Counted from the stretch's first letter, positions 7,790 through 17,137 are shown. The stretch: 64,000 bases of DNA from Treponema sp. (GCA_016288205.1 JAEEYO010000015.1:62001-126000); one strand, 5' to 3'. Notes: generated from the letters alone by a model not told the origin. Made by a program: numbers and translations.

Positions 7790-9256
7790 TCAGCTTTCCA
7801 CCCGCAGCTCGTCCAGCCGCCGGAGTTTTTCCTGGTCCAGTTTTATGAAAAGATTTTTTTCCTGCGTCGGAAGGACCAAACCTTTGGGACCGTTTTTCGC
7901 ACGGCGCAGATATTTTACCTCGGTGTAGTACAAATCAGCCTGGGCGTTCTGCCTTGCCTTTGAATGATAGACCGCAAGATTTCCCGCGTACAGAAGAATC
8001 TCAAGAGGAACCGTCTTTCCCTTTTTCGCCTTGATGAAAACATAGCCTCCCGCATAGTCCCTCGTGTGAAGCCACATGTCCTGACCGCGCACCGTATGCC
8101 GGAGAAGATCGTCGTTCTCAGCCGCGGTACGTCCCACGATGATTGTCCAGCCGTCCACCTCGAAGTGCAGACCCGCGTGTGCTTTCTCTGTCTTTTGCTT
8201 GGGCGTGGAATCCTTACGGAGCATCTGCTCGATTTTCAGCACGTTCTTTTCCTTAAGAATCGCCTGATACTCAGTCTCCAGAGCCGCAATATTTTTCTCG
8301 GAGATAGAGATGTCATGCAGAAGACTCTCCATGCCAGACTGAGCCTTTTTATATTGCTCGTAGTACGCCGTCGCATTTTCCTGTGCGCTCTTTCCGCTCT
8401 CCATCCTGATTCTGACATTTTTCCCGGTGTCATAATCCACACACTCAAGGAATGAGCCGCCGTCGTAATCGGAGGAGTATGCGAGAATCAGGTCGCCGGT
8501 GTGCCTGAGGGAGTCCGCGCTCTCGAACTGATTTTTTTTCGCACGCAATCTGTCCAAGGCACCCTGCATTTTTGAGTGACGCACGTTGTACCATTTTTCC
8601 GCCTGCTGCAAAAGTGACTCTCGGGAAAGGGACGTCGCCTGCTCGGAATAAAACGCGTCGATTTTTTTATTGAAAGAAAGGGAGTCAAAATCAGAGCCGG
8701 GATGTTTCGCATTCCACAGATTCCTGAGCTCGTCGCTGAAAGTCCTGACCGGAAATTTCTCAAGGGAAAGTCTCTTCTCTTCCTCATCCGGGACTCTCTG
8801 TTCCAAGGAAAAAGTCGCCCCGCTCACCTCGTTTTTTTTCGGACGACGGAACATGCAGTCAAGAATCACGCCGTTCTCATCCGTCACAATCACATTCGCC
8901 GCGCCAGACCACAATCTTATGTAGATGAAAAGACGCTCCTTCCACGTGGACACATCCATTTTCACAATGCGGTCCAAACCAATCTGCTCGCATGAGTTGA
9001 TTCTCATTCCCTGCACCCTTGAGCGAAGGAATTCATGGAAGCGGAGAGGACTTGAGTTTTTTGGAACCTTGTAATCCGTGCTGCTGATTCTGCACACCCC
9101 GGCCCCCGTGCAGATTACGACGTTGAAAATATCGCCGCCCTTTACCGTGCGGAAAGAAATCATGTCGTAGGTCGGCTGCACGATTTCCTGAATGAATGCG
9201 CCGGACAAATCCAGCTCGTCTAAAACAAGATTGAGTTCATTGCAATTAAGTGACAT
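7790..9256 (-). CDS. rqcH: RqcH/NEMF-family ribosome quality-control protein (NFACT)
   Basis: A 488-residue NFACT protein: N-terminal domain from ELNLVLDELDLSGAFIQEIVQP, the conserved Asp-Arg in QIGLDRIVKMDVS, a central coiled coil (~residues 220-340), and the C-terminal NFACT-R domain (VDGWTIIVGRTAAENDDLL, GQDMWLHTRDYAGGYVFIK, LAVYHSKARQNAQADLYYTEVKYLRRAKN). RqcH homologues bind obstructed large ribosomal subunits and add alanine tails to stalled peptides; the Asp-Arg pair is the residue pair needed for tRNA binding in studied members. Shorter than the ~570-residue Bacillus protein. Function by family; not tested here. Confidence 0.9.
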   Translation of the reverse strand: MSLNCNELNLVLDELDLSGAFIQEIVQPTYDMISFRTVKGGDIFNVVICTGAGVCRISSTDYKVPKNSSPLRFHEFLRSRVQGMRINSCEQIGLDRIVKMDVSTWKERLFIYIRLWSGAANVIVTDENGVILDCMFRRPKKNEVSGATFSLEQRVPDEEEKRLSLEKFPVRTFSDELRNLWNAKHPGSDFDSLSFNKKIDAFYSEQATSLSRESLLQQAEKWYNVRHSKMQGALDRLRAKKNQFESADSLRHTGDLILAYSSDYDGGSFLECVDYDTGKNVRIRMESGKSAQENATAYYEQYKKAQSGMESLLHDISISEKNIAALETEYQAILKEKNVLKIEQMLRKDSTPKQKTEKAHAGLHFEVDGWTIIVGRTAAENDDLLRHTVRGQDMWLHTRDYAGGYVFIKAKKGKTVPLEILLYAGNLAVYHSKARQNAQADLYYTEVKYLRRAKNGPKGLVLPTQEKNLFIKLDQEKLRRLDELRVES

Positions 9257-9295
9257 CGTTTTCCTATTTATAGCAAATTACACTTGCACAAAATA

Positions 9296-10612
9296 TTATT
9301 TGTGAATCACACTCTGGATCTCAGAAAGCTTCTGCTCAACCGCGTATGTCGTCTGTGCCTGATTCTCAAGTCGCTGGGCAAGCATTTTGCTCAAGAAGAT
9401 TCCATAGTGCGGATTTTTCCTGATGAGCGAGAGGAACGCCGTCTTCGGAACCTTAATCAGCTTGCAGTTTGAACCCACGGCCCTTACAGTTGCAGTTCTA
9501 CGGTCATTCAAAAGGAAGGCCATCTCACCGATGAACATATCGTTCGGAGTAAGAAGCGTCGTGTATTTTTTGTTCACGTAAACCGCGAACTGACCTGAGA
9601 CAATGAAGTAAAGGTCGTTGCTCATCTCGTCCTGACGGCAAACCACTTCCTTGTCCGCGTACTCAATGGCATCGAAGGGCTTCATGATTCCCGGAACCGA
9701 GTTTGATGTGTTCACGCTGTTTGCAATGGAGAAAGTCACCTGGTTTCCTTTTTCGTTGTAAGCGAGTTTTTTCACGAACTGCTTGCTCAAAGAAATTCCG
9801 CGTCCGTGCATCTCCCCGCCGTCAGCCTTTTTCTCAAGCATCTTCCTCCAGTCAAATCCGTCGCCGTCATCCTCAATTCTGAAAGCCGACACATTTTTTC
9901 TGATGGCATAAGAAATCTTGATTTTTCTGTCCCTGTATTTCGGATCCTCCGCGCGCTGTTTGAGAAGGGCCATGATGTCCCCTCCATTCATAAGCCACTC
10001 GGATTTTTCCTTGTACGATATGTTCAGGTTTCCGTGCTCCACCGCGTTGGTCAGAAGCTCCATCAGGGTCATCTGCAGGCAGTCACGGTCATCAAGGGAA
10101 ATTCTGTTCGTTGTAAAAAGATAGCTCACGAGGAAGTTTGTGTAAAAGCGGATGTCCATGGGGTCGTTTCCGCAAACGAAGCGTCCCTCTTCCTGACCAC
10201 CGATTATGTCCTGCATTCCTCGCGTAAAAAGGAATTTCTGGTTCTGATAAAGAATCCTGAGCAAGCGTCCGAAATGCTCCTGAAAATCAGAGACGGTCAT
10301 CACTGAAATGATGTTCGCGTCCTTGAGCATCTCCATGTTGCGCACCGCCTCCCTGTCCTTGCAAACAGCTATTATTCCGCCGTAATGGAGCCATGCGTCC
10401 GCGTTGATTGAATCCAGTATCTGCGCGCAGTCAATGCCCTCGGAAGTATAGTCAAGCACCTTTATTTCCGGCATCTCGTAGTTTATGTAGCTTACAATCG
10501 ATTCGGTGTTCCCGAAAAAAGACGTGCTGAAAAACATGGGAAAAAGAGAATTGGCTTTTTTTGCCGCCGCAATCACATTCTTATTGGTTGACGCAACCAC
10601 GATTTTTTTCAT
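9296..10612 (-). CDS. Regulator with degenerate receiver, HATPase and cyclic-nucleotide-binding domains
   Basis: A 438-residue cytoplasmic protein in three parts. Residues 1-130 look like a receiver-type Rossmann fold without a clear phospho-acceptor Asp. Residues ~150-300 are a serine-kinase/anti-sigma type HATPase: N box LMELLTNAVEHGN, G1 EDDGDGFDW, G2 HGRGISLSKQ. Residues ~315-430 are a cNMP-binding domain (DEMSNDLYFIVSGQFAVYVN, MFIGEMAFLLNDRRTATVRA). I infer that it couples cyclic-nucleotide level to a kinase or anti-sigma-like output; the partner is unknown. The two cyclases in this window are possible sources of its ligand. Ribosome site GGAG eight bases before ATG. Confidence 0.85.
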   Translation of the reverse strand: MKKIVVASTNKNVIAAAKKANSLFPMFFSTSFFGNTESIVSYINYEMPEIKVLDYTSEGIDCAQILDSINADAWLHYGGIIAVCKDREAVRNMEMLKDANIISVMTVSDFQEHFGRLLRILYQNQKFLFTRGMQDIIGGQEEGRFVCGNDPMDIRFYTNFLVSYLFTTNRISLDDRDCLQMTLMELLTNAVEHGNLNISYKEKSEWLMNGGDIMALLKQRAEDPKYRDRKIKISYAIRKNVSAFRIEDDGDGFDWRKMLEKKADGGEMHGRGISLSKQFVKKLAYNEKGNQVTFSIANSVNTSNSVPGIMKPFDAIEYADKEVVCRQDEMSNDLYFIVSGQFAVYVNKKYTTLLTPNDMFIGEMAFLLNDRRTATVRAVGSNCKLIKVPKTAFLSLIRKNPHYGIFLSKMLAQRLENQAQTTYAVEQKLSEIQSVIHK

Positions 10613-10707
10613 AACTTAAACTCCAATGCTTCATAGGGAATCCCTAAAAATCAGAGACTCCACATAGCTAGAATCAGGAAACATCCCACTTCCTTATCGG
10701 ATTTTTC

Positions 10708-11301
10708 CTAGCCCCGATTTACATATTTCTTGTTCTCGGTGATGTCGATGTTGTAATACCGCTCCGTAGCAACCGTAGTAGGCGGTCCGTGTCCCGGCAT
10801 GACCACAAGCTCGTCATTCTGTGAGAAGATTTTTTTTTCAATGTTCGAGCAGAGCATCCTTTTGAAATAAGTCCCAGAAGTCTCACCCACGACCCCCGCG
10901 GTCAGACTGTCGCCTGTAAAAAGCACGTTTCCTATTTTAAAGCACATGCTGTCCGTAGAATGACCCATGATGGAAAAATAATCCACGTCCAGTCCCGCAA
11001 TCCGCAGCTTTCCGTCACCGCGGATCAGAACCGTCCTCTGGCTCTCAATCTCACAGTCGGCGGCATAAATCTGCGGCGAGTAGATTTTCATCAGAGTGGA
11101 AAGTCCTCCCAAAACAGCCTCGTTGTTCCGTGTTATGAGAACGGCGGAAAGTTTGTAGCCACCGCTTTCAATCTGCTCCACAAGCTGACTTGAAACCTTC
11201 CCCGGATCAATCACGATGGCCTCCTTTACAAGAGGATCGTCATTCACCACAAGATAGGAATTCGAGAATTCGTCAAGACAAAGATGGAAATAAATTTTCA
11301 A
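10708..11301 (-). CDS. Metallo-beta-lactamase-fold protein with lost first metal motif
   Basis: A 197-residue MBL-fold protein of glyoxalase-II-like layout: EAIVIDPG, MGHSTDSMCFKIG, VLFTGDSL and VMPGHGPPTT are in the right order. However, the hallmark HxHxDH after VLIT is replaced by ITRNNEAVLGG, so none of the first-motif metal ligands is present, while the later His and Asp remain. I infer a catalytically changed or inactive member, perhaps a regulatory or binding protein. It starts 3 bases after the pentapeptide gene and is surely cotranscribed with it. Confidence 0.88.
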   Translation of the reverse strand: MKIYFHLCLDEFSNSYLVVNDDPLVKEAIVIDPGKVSSQLVEQIESGGYKLSAVLITRNNEAVLGGLSTLMKIYSPQIYAADCEIESQRTVLIRGDGKLRIAGLDVDYFSIMGHSTDSMCFKIGNVLFTGDSLTAGVVGETSGTYFKRMLCSNIEKKIFSQNDELVVMPGHGPPTTVATERYYNIDITENKKYVNRG

Positions 11302-11304
11302 AGC

Positions 11305-11967
11305 CTACCTCCCGCTCCTTGCGTTTCCAAGTTCCCCGATCATGCCGCCCTTAGACCTGTCCATCAGGGCCTCCCTCGTATTTGAGAGCTTGAGCGAGAC
11401 ACCTTCCCTCGCCGACTCATAGAACGCCGTCTTTTTCAGATTGCAGTTGCTCATCGAAGTGTTTATGAGAATTGCCTTGATGAAGCGGCTGTTGTAGAGG
11501 TCGCTGTCGTCGAAGCTGGACTGGTACGCGGTGATTCCGTTGAAATTGTTGTGAATTAGGTCGCTGCCGGTAAAAATCGTGTGGACGAGCTTTACCCCCG
11601 AAAAGGACGAGAACTGTATGTTGCTCTTGAGGAATGTGCACTCGGTAATCGTGGAGAAATCGAACATGCACATGCGGCATCTCAAATCACTTGAATGAAT
11701 CGCGTTGAAGGTACAGTGCTGAAAATTGCACCCGTAGAATTTTTTCCCGGACAGATCCATATCCTCAATGTTGATTCCTTCCATGTTGAGCCCCACAATC
11801 TTGTCGTGGTCACGGATATAGGCCTTCAAGGATTCCGCCGTCTCATCAGGATTGGGACTGTGCTTCAGACAAAAGCCGCAGGACTCCATCAAATGTCCCG
11901 ACGCGTCGAACTGAGAAATTGCGGAGGCCTTGCACCCCGGATACTGGCATTTTTGAAACAAAAACAT
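11305..11967 (-). CDS. Pentapeptide-repeat protein with N-terminal Cys motif
   Basis: 220 residues. The N-terminus has CQYPGC and CGFCLKH, a probable small zinc-binding module. Residues ~60-190 are pentapeptide repeats (MDLSGKKFYGCNFQHCTFN, LKSNIQFSSFSG, DLIHNNFNG), which fold as a quadrilateral beta-helix; this class usually mediates protein binding. No enzyme motif. It forms an operon with the MBL-fold gene and is transcribed divergently from the zinc-ribbon protein gene. Promoter boxes TTGACT-N17-TAAAGT end six bases before the ATG, so the mRNA may be leaderless. Confidence 0.87.
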   Translation of the reverse strand: MFLFQKCQYPGCKASAISQFDASGHLMESCGFCLKHSPNPDETAESLKAYIRDHDKIVGLNMEGINIEDMDLSGKKFYGCNFQHCTFNAIHSSDLRCRMCMFDFSTITECTFLKSNIQFSSFSGVKLVHTIFTGSDLIHNNFNGITAYQSSFDDSDLYNSRFIKAILINTSMSNCNLKKTAFYESAREGVSLKLSNTREALMDRSKGGMIGELGNARSGR

Positions 11968-12019
11968 ATTTATACTTTACGCTATTGAAAACATTTAGTC
12001 AAATAGTTACAATGGAAAT
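11968..12019. promoter_or_regulatory. Divergent, apparently leaderless promoters
   Basis: Plus strand: TTGAAA (11985-11990), 17 bases, TACAAT (12008-12013), then GGAAAT and the ATG at 12020. Minus strand: TTGACT, 17 bases, TAAAGT, then six bases to the ATG at 11967. Neither gene has room for a ribosome site. Confidence 0.6.
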
Positions 12020-12301
12020 ATGTGCTGGAAATGCGGAAAAAATATTGAAACGGAAATCATCTCCCGAAGCTCGGAATGTCCCGAATGTCACGCGGACCTT
12101 CATTCATGCAGAAACTGCTCATTTTACGAGCCGGGAAGCCACTATGACTGCCATGAGACTGTGCAGGACCCCGTAAGCGACAAGGAACGCGCCAATTTTT
12201 GCGACAATTTCAAGGTGAGACGTGAATGGGGCTCAGTCAAATCAAAGCCGGATGAAAAAATCAAGGCGGCAAAATCAGCTTTCGACGCTCTTTTTTCGTG
12301 A
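12020..12301 (+). CDS. Small Cys-rich zinc-ribbon protein
   Basis: 93 residues with MCWKCGKNIE, CPECHADLHSCRNCSFYE and HYDCHE: at least two CxxC knuckles, indicating a zinc ribbon, followed by a conserved-looking EFRANFCDNFKV-type segment (KERANFCDNFKVRREWG). The last 20 residues are a short helix. Function unknown; such proteins bind protein or nucleic acid. It overlaps or closely abuts murI, with which it is probably cotranscribed. Confidence 0.75.
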   Translation: MCWKCGKNIETEIISRSSECPECHADLHSCRNCSFYEPGSHYDCHETVQDPVSDKERANFCDNFKVRREWGSVKSKPDEKIKAAKSAFDALFS

Positions 12302-12309
12302 GGCCCCCG

Positions 12310-13179
12310 ATGAAAGATTTTATTGATTTCGCATTCCTCGACAGCGGTACAGGCGGAATTCCGTACATGCTCTCGCTCAAGGACAAAAAAAAGGACGCAC
12401 GCTGCGTTTATCTCGGAGACACGGTTCATTTCCCCTATGGAGAAAAATCACCCGAGGAAGTGACACGCTGCGCATCCGAGTCCATAAGACTGATTGAAAA
12501 AAAATGGAGCCCCCGAGCCCTAGTGATTGCCTGCAACACAATCTCCGTCACCGCCCTTGACTCGCTCAGGAAAGAATTTCCCCATCTCTCCATAATCGGA
12601 ACCGTACCCGCAATCCGGCTCGCATCCCGTGTGACAAAGAATAAAAACATCGGTGTGCTCGCTACGAACGCCACGGTCAAAAACGGATACAATGCGAAAC
12701 TGATTTCGGACTTTGCATCGGACTGCCACATTTTCAGCCGAGGGGACCCGGAGCTCATTTCATTCATAGAGCACGATCTTTTTACCGCGAGCAAGGAAGA
12801 GCGGATGAAAGCCGTAAAGCCCGCCGTGGATTTTTTCGCATCCCACAACTGCGACACGATTGTCCTAGGATGCACTCACTTCACCCATGTGGCGGAGGAA
12901 ATCCAGGAAGCGGCCGGAGACTCGGTTGCCGTGGTGGACAGCAGGGACGGAGTTGCGAACCATGCCATCGACGTGGAATCCTCAGCCGGAGAGACCGTTG
13001 CGGAATCCATAAAAAACAAAGACCTGCCCCCGGACTGCGCGTTTTTCTGTACAGGACTCAGGGGCAAAAATGACGAGACTGAGTACGAGACTCTCTGCCG
13101 CAGATTCAACATCCCCTGGGGCGGCGTTTTGGAAAACTCAGAGGAAACAGAAAAAATAAACAAGAATATAATGGAGTAA
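12310..13179 (+). CDS. murI: Glutamate racemase
   Basis: 289 residues in the aspartate/glutamate racemase fold: FLDSGTGGIPYM, YLGDTVHFPYGEKS, the two catalytic cysteines in VIACNTIS and VLGCTHFTHV. It makes D-glutamate for peptidoglycan in the cytoplasm. I choose ATG 12310, which has GAGG six bases upstream; a GTG at 12298 in the same frame overlaps the upstream stop and would add four residues. The DUF368 transporter follows four bases later, and an ABC-F gene after that. Confidence 0.94.
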   Translation: MKDFIDFAFLDSGTGGIPYMLSLKDKKKDARCVYLGDTVHFPYGEKSPEEVTRCASESIRLIEKKWSPRALVIACNTISVTALDSLRKEFPHLSIIGTVPAIRLASRVTKNKNIGVLATNATVKNGYNAKLISDFASDCHIFSRGDPELISFIEHDLFTASKEERMKAVKPAVDFFASHNCDTIVLGCTHFTHVAEEIQEAAGDSVAVVDSRDGVANHAIDVESSAGETVAESIKNKDLPPDCAFFCTGLRGKNDETEYETLCRRFNIPWGGVLENSEETEKINKNIME

Positions 13180-13183
13180 AAAT

Positions 13184-14083
13184 ATGATCGAGGCAATAAA
13201 ACTGTTTTTAATTGGAATCGTGCTCGGAGCGGCAAATGTCATCCCCGGTGTCTCAGGAGGAACCATCGCAGTCGTGTTCAACATTTACGACCGGCTCATC
13301 AACTCCGTGACTTACAACATAAAGAAGCTTTGGAAAAACCGAGCCTTTCTGATTCCGCTGATTCTCGGTGCGGCCGTGGGACTCGTCGCCTTAAGCAAAG
13401 TCATCGTCCTGCTCTACAGTCGATTTCCTGTACAGACGAACAGTTTTTTCACGGGCCTGATTCTTGGAAGCATCCCCCTGCTCATTTCGTTCATAATTCC
13501 AAAAAACAAAGCGAAGATTTCCCCGGTAAAAACCCTCGCACTGATTCTGCCCTTCGCCGCAGGTCTCATCCTGATTCTGATTTTCTCACGTCTCAGCGGC
13601 ACTGCATCCGACTCAGCGGCACTCACGGCACTTCCCTCCCTGACTCTTCCACTTGTGATCAAACTCTTTTTCGGAGGTTTCCTCGGTGCGGTCGCAATGG
13701 TCATACCGGGCATCTCAGGCTCGCTTCTCATGCTGATTATCGGAGTCTATCCCATCATCATCGCGGCCATCCCATGCTTTTTCCATGCGGCAACTATGCT
13801 CCCGGCATTCCTGATTTTGTTCCCCGCAGGTCTCGGTGTTCTCGCAGGACTCCTTGCAGGCGCAAAGACAATCGGACTTCTTCTAAAGAAATTTCCAAGC
13901 GCGACCTATGCCGTCATCCTCGGTCTGATTGTAGGATCCGCCCTCACAATCTTCCCCTGGGAAGAGATTCTCGGCTCAGCGGTTTTGTGCGTAACAAGCA
14001 TTGTCGCTCTCGTCGCAGGATTTTTGCTCGCATATCTCAGCACGAAATTTTCACGCGATGAAAAATCCAGAGGAAACGCATGA
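13184..14083 (+). CDS. popT: DUF368/PopT-type polyprenyl-phosphate transporter
   Basis: 299 residues, strongly hydrophobic, about 8 membrane segments, with the two inverted family signatures: GAANVIPGVSGGTIAVVFNIYD near the N-terminus and GAVAMVIPGISGSLLMLIIGVY in the second half. DUF368 proteins (PopT) recycle undecaprenyl phosphate across the inner membrane, by published work on this family. Following murI by four bases, it fits a cell-wall precursor operon. Overlaps the ABC-F start by four bases (ATGA). Confidence 0.88.
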   Translation: MIEAIKLFLIGIVLGAANVIPGVSGGTIAVVFNIYDRLINSVTYNIKKLWKNRAFLIPLILGAAVGLVALSKVIVLLYSRFPVQTNSFFTGLILGSIPLLISFIIPKNKAKISPVKTLALILPFAAGLILILIFSRLSGTASDSAALTALPSLTLPLVIKLFFGGFLGAVAMVIPGISGSLLMLIIGVYPIIIAAIPCFFHAATMLPAFLILFPAGLGVLAGLLAGAKTIGLLLKKFPSATYAVILGLIVGSALTIFPWEEILGSAVLCVTSIVALVAGFLLAYLSTKFSRDEKSRGNA

Positions 14084-16032
14084 ACATTTTATCCGTAAAC
14101 AATCTTTCAAAAATCGGACGGGAGAGACCTCTTTTCACCGGAGTGACTTTCGGACTCAACGAGGGTGACAAGGCCGCCCTTATCGGACGCAACGGAACCG
14201 GGAAATCCACTCTGCTCCAGACCATCGCGGGAAGACTTGCGCCCGATGAAGGAAGCGTGGTGCTGAACAAAAGCCTCGCTCCCATTCAGAGTCAGGAAAG
14301 CTCGGTCATATCTTACCTGCCGCAGAATCCTGAGTTTCTTCCCGAGGACACAATCCGCTCGCACATCTTCCGCTCACAGTCCCCGAAGCTTCAGACAATC
14401 CGCGCATATCTGGACGTCTGCGGAAAAATGGAGGGAGGAATCACACCCGCGCTACAAAAGGAATTCGACTCGCTCAGTCTGCTCATGGACAACGGCAATC
14501 TTTGGAACTATGAGGCACAGGTGCGTTCAATTCTTTCGACACTCGGCATTCATGATTTGGAAAGAAAAATGTCGGAACTTTCAGGCGGCATGATAAAAAA
14601 AGTCGCGCTCGCTCAGGTTCTTGTGGAGGACTCTCCGCTTTTGCTTTTGGACGAGCCCACGAACCATCTTGACATCAGCACAATCTACTGGCTGCAGAAT
14701 CATCTTGCACAGACTTCCCGCGCCGTATTGATGGTAACTCACGACCGGTATTTTTTGGATGCGGTCTGCACGAACATTTACGAGCTTGCAAGGAACCGTC
14801 TCAAACTTTACACGGGAAACTACGCGACATATCTTGAGAAAAAAGAGTCGGAGGCCGTAGTCGAGGCTAACACGGAGAGACGGATTGAGTCGGTGCTGCG
14901 TGTCGAGAGGGACTGGCTCATGCGTGGCCCGTGCGCGAGAGGAACAAAGGCGAAGGCAAGGATACAGCACGACATGGCATTGATCAACCGCGAGAAATTT
15001 CAGGCCGACAAGGGGTTTTCCTTTGAGGTGGCGGGAAGAAGGCTCGGCGGAAAAGTTTTGGAGCTTCACAAAGTTTGTAAAAATTTTCCAAAGGGATTTT
15101 CTGAAAACAAAGCGTCGGAAAAAAATTGCGTTCCAGTCCTAAAAGATTTCAGCTACAAATTTACGAAGGGACAAAAAATCGGAATCTTTGGAGACAACGG
15201 CTCTGGAAAATCAACTCTGCTAAATATAATCACCGGGGAGCTCAAGCCGGACAGCGGTTCGGTGGAGTACGGAGAAAACACGGTCTTCGCATACTACAGG
15301 CAGAACATAGATTTCAAGGACACGTCGCTTTCTGTTCTGGAATACGCAAAGGAAGCCGCGGAGATTGTGAGGATGAACAGCGGAGTCACTTTGAGCACGT
15401 CGCAGTTTCTGGAGCAGTTCGGATTTGAGGGAAAGATTCTTCATTCACCGGTCAGCACTTTGAGCGGAGGCGAGAGGAAAAAGCTCTTTTTGGTAAGGCT
15501 GCTTCTCACGAATCCCAACTTTTTGATTCTGGACGAGCCCACGAACGACTTCGACATTTTCACCATGAACATTCTTGAGAATTTCCTGAGCTCATTCACA
15601 GGCTGTCTCCTGATTGTAAGCCACGACCGCTACTTCATGGACAAAACCGCCGACTCGCTTTTCATTTTGGAAGATGACGGCTCGGTCTCTGGCTACGTGG
15701 GAAAATGCAGCGAGTACCTGCAATACCGTGACATGAAAAAAGCCGAGGAAGAGAGCGCCGCGAAAAAAGAGAGGGAGAAAAAAAATCAGGAGACGGAAAA
15801 AACAGCCGTAAGAAACGAGCGTCCTAAAAAACTTTCGTTCAAGGAGCAGAAGGAGCTTGAGGCCCTGGAAACGGAGATTGCGGATCTTGAGGGAAAACAG
15901 AAGTCCCTTGAAGAAGATATGTCATCCGCCGACTACGCAAAATCCTCCGCCGCGGGAGCTGAATACAAAAAGATTTCCGCCCGGCTCGAAACAGCCTACG
16001 CAAGGTGGGAGGAACTTTCCTCGCTTGTTTGA
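14080..16032 (+). CDS. ABC-F family ATPase (Uup-like)
   Basis: 650 residues with two ABC cassettes and no membrane segment. Cassette 1: Walker A GRNGTGKSTLLQ, signature LSGGMIKKVALAQ, Walker B LLLLDEPTNHLD. Cassette 2: GDNGSGKSTLLN, LSGGERKKLFLVRL, ILDEPTNDFD. A linker lies between and the last ~90 residues form a Lys/Glu-rich coiled coil, as in Uup. ABC-F proteins act on the ribosome or, for Uup, on branched DNA and ribosome assembly. Exact subfamily cannot be fixed by eye. Confidence 0.93.
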   Translation: MNILSVNNLSKIGRERPLFTGVTFGLNEGDKAALIGRNGTGKSTLLQTIAGRLAPDEGSVVLNKSLAPIQSQESSVISYLPQNPEFLPEDTIRSHIFRSQSPKLQTIRAYLDVCGKMEGGITPALQKEFDSLSLLMDNGNLWNYEAQVRSILSTLGIHDLERKMSELSGGMIKKVALAQVLVEDSPLLLLDEPTNHLDISTIYWLQNHLAQTSRAVLMVTHDRYFLDAVCTNIYELARNRLKLYTGNYATYLEKKESEAVVEANTERRIESVLRVERDWLMRGPCARGTKAKARIQHDMALINREKFQADKGFSFEVAGRRLGGKVLELHKVCKNFPKGFSENKASEKNCVPVLKDFSYKFTKGQKIGIFGDNGSGKSTLLNIITGELKPDSGSVEYGENTVFAYYRQNIDFKDTSLSVLEYAKEAAEIVRMNSGVTLSTSQFLEQFGFEGKILHSPVSTLSGGERKKLFLVRLLLTNPNFLILDEPTNDFDIFTMNILENFLSSFTGCLLIVSHDRYFMDKTADSLFILEDDGSVSGYVGKCSEYLQYRDMKKAEEESAAKKEREKKNQETEKTAVRNERPKKLSFKEQKELEALETEIADLEGKQKSLEEDMSSADYAKSSAAGAEYKKISARLETAYARWEELSSLV

Positions 16033-16066
16033 AAGTCCCCCAAGCAGAGATTTTGCACAACAGGTT

Positions 16067-16990
16067 TTATGACAGGGCTGGAACTTGCACCTTTAATTCT
16101 GCACCAAGCGTCTCAGCCGGAATGCCTACATATTTTGCTATTTTGTAAATATCCATGCCGTCATCCAACATGTTTTTTGCAGTCTCAATCGCTTTCTGCC
16201 GTTGACCTCTGTCAATTCCGTCTCCCAGACCTTCGTCATATCCTTCCAGATACCCATCCTCGCGGACGTTCTGCTTGTAAAGCTCCTCGTCAAATTCTTC
16301 CAAGATCATCCCAATCACCTCCGCTTTCTGTCGCCTGAAAAATCCGTCGAGAAAGTTTCCCTTGATCGCCTCATCCACGGCTCTTTCTATCGCATCGGAA
16401 TCCGCGAATCCAATTTGTGCGTTTTCCCGAACCATTACGACAAACCTACTGTAATCATATAATGCTTTGCATTTTTTTTGAAGTCCCCCGCAGTGATTTT
16501 CGTTGATGTTTTTGAAATGTGCCGTCCATTCATAGTCCCCGCTTTTGTCTGGTGATTTGAATGCGTCCGAAAGGTGCATCTCAAACTCATCCGGGGTCTC
16601 TCCAAGTCCGTTGTAGAACACGATGAATTTCGGGGTTGGAATCATAATCATCCCGCCTCGATTCGGATCCTTCTTGTTCTCGGCAAGAAATTTCTGGTAG
16701 AGCTGCGAGAAATAGAGTAACCCACGTAACGGCATGTTCTGATTCATGCTCGACTGTTGCTCGTAAAGGCAGATCTGGTCGTCAATCAAAAACGACACGT
16801 CGTTGTGCATGGTGATGTAAATCACGTTCTCGATCGTGTTCAGCTGCAATGCGTCAGGATCGGTATAGTGCGAGTCATTCAGTGCGTTGTAAAGATCCAG
16901 TCTCCATCGCTTGCTCTCCTCTGTGTCGCGTCCGAAAATCGCCTTGAAAAGTCTGTCCTTGTACTCGCGGTTTGTTGATGTTGGGCTCAT
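16067..16990 (-). CDS. Rpn-family nuclease/putative transposase, intact copy B
   Basis: 307 residues. The N-terminal ~230 residues carry a PD-(D/E)XK-like core: NREYKDRLFKAIFG, then VSFLIDDQICLYEQQSSMNQ, with PLRGLLYFSQLYQKF and FIVFYNGLG. The C-terminal ~80 residues (MILEEFDEELYKQNVRE onward) are helical and end in a small helix-turn-helix-like segment (YKIAKYVGIPAETLGAEL). Rpn proteins promote recombination independently of RecA in E. coli. The remnant at 5477-5713 derives from a close relative. Ribosome site AAGGAG precedes the ATG. Confidence 0.82.
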   Translation of the reverse strand: MSPTSTNREYKDRLFKAIFGRDTEESKRWRLDLYNALNDSHYTDPDALQLNTIENVIYITMHNDVSFLIDDQICLYEQQSSMNQNMPLRGLLYFSQLYQKFLAENKKDPNRGGMIMIPTPKFIVFYNGLGETPDEFEMHLSDAFKSPDKSGDYEWTAHFKNINENHCGGLQKKCKALYDYSRFVVMVRENAQIGFADSDAIERAVDEAIKGNFLDGFFRRQKAEVIGMILEEFDEELYKQNVREDGYLEGYDEGLGDGIDRGQRQKAIETAKNMLDDGMDIYKIAKYVGIPAETLGAELKVQVPALS

Positions 16991-17005
16991 TTGGAATTCT
17001 CCTTT

Positions 17006-17137
17006 CTATACTAATAGCCGCGAATCTTCGCCACGGTAATCAAAATGACAGATAATTTCATGTTTTTTATAATAGATTGGAGTTTTTGAAGATTTCCATG
17101 CAAAAATGCGTATATTCTCAGCCTCAGCGTGCGTCAT
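17006..17137 (-). other. Possible 43-codon coding remnant upstream of the Rpn copy
   Basis: Between the HD-GYP stop and the Rpn start, one frame reads MTHAEAENIRIFAWKSSKTP and continues to a Tyr/Lys-rich end before a stop at 17006. It looks protein-like but has no ribosome site and I recognise no family. It may be a gene fragment or chance. Confidence 0.2.

Noticed and set aside
16033-16066. Terminator between the ABC-F gene and Rpn copy
   Set aside because: No stem with T run could be found in the 34 bases.
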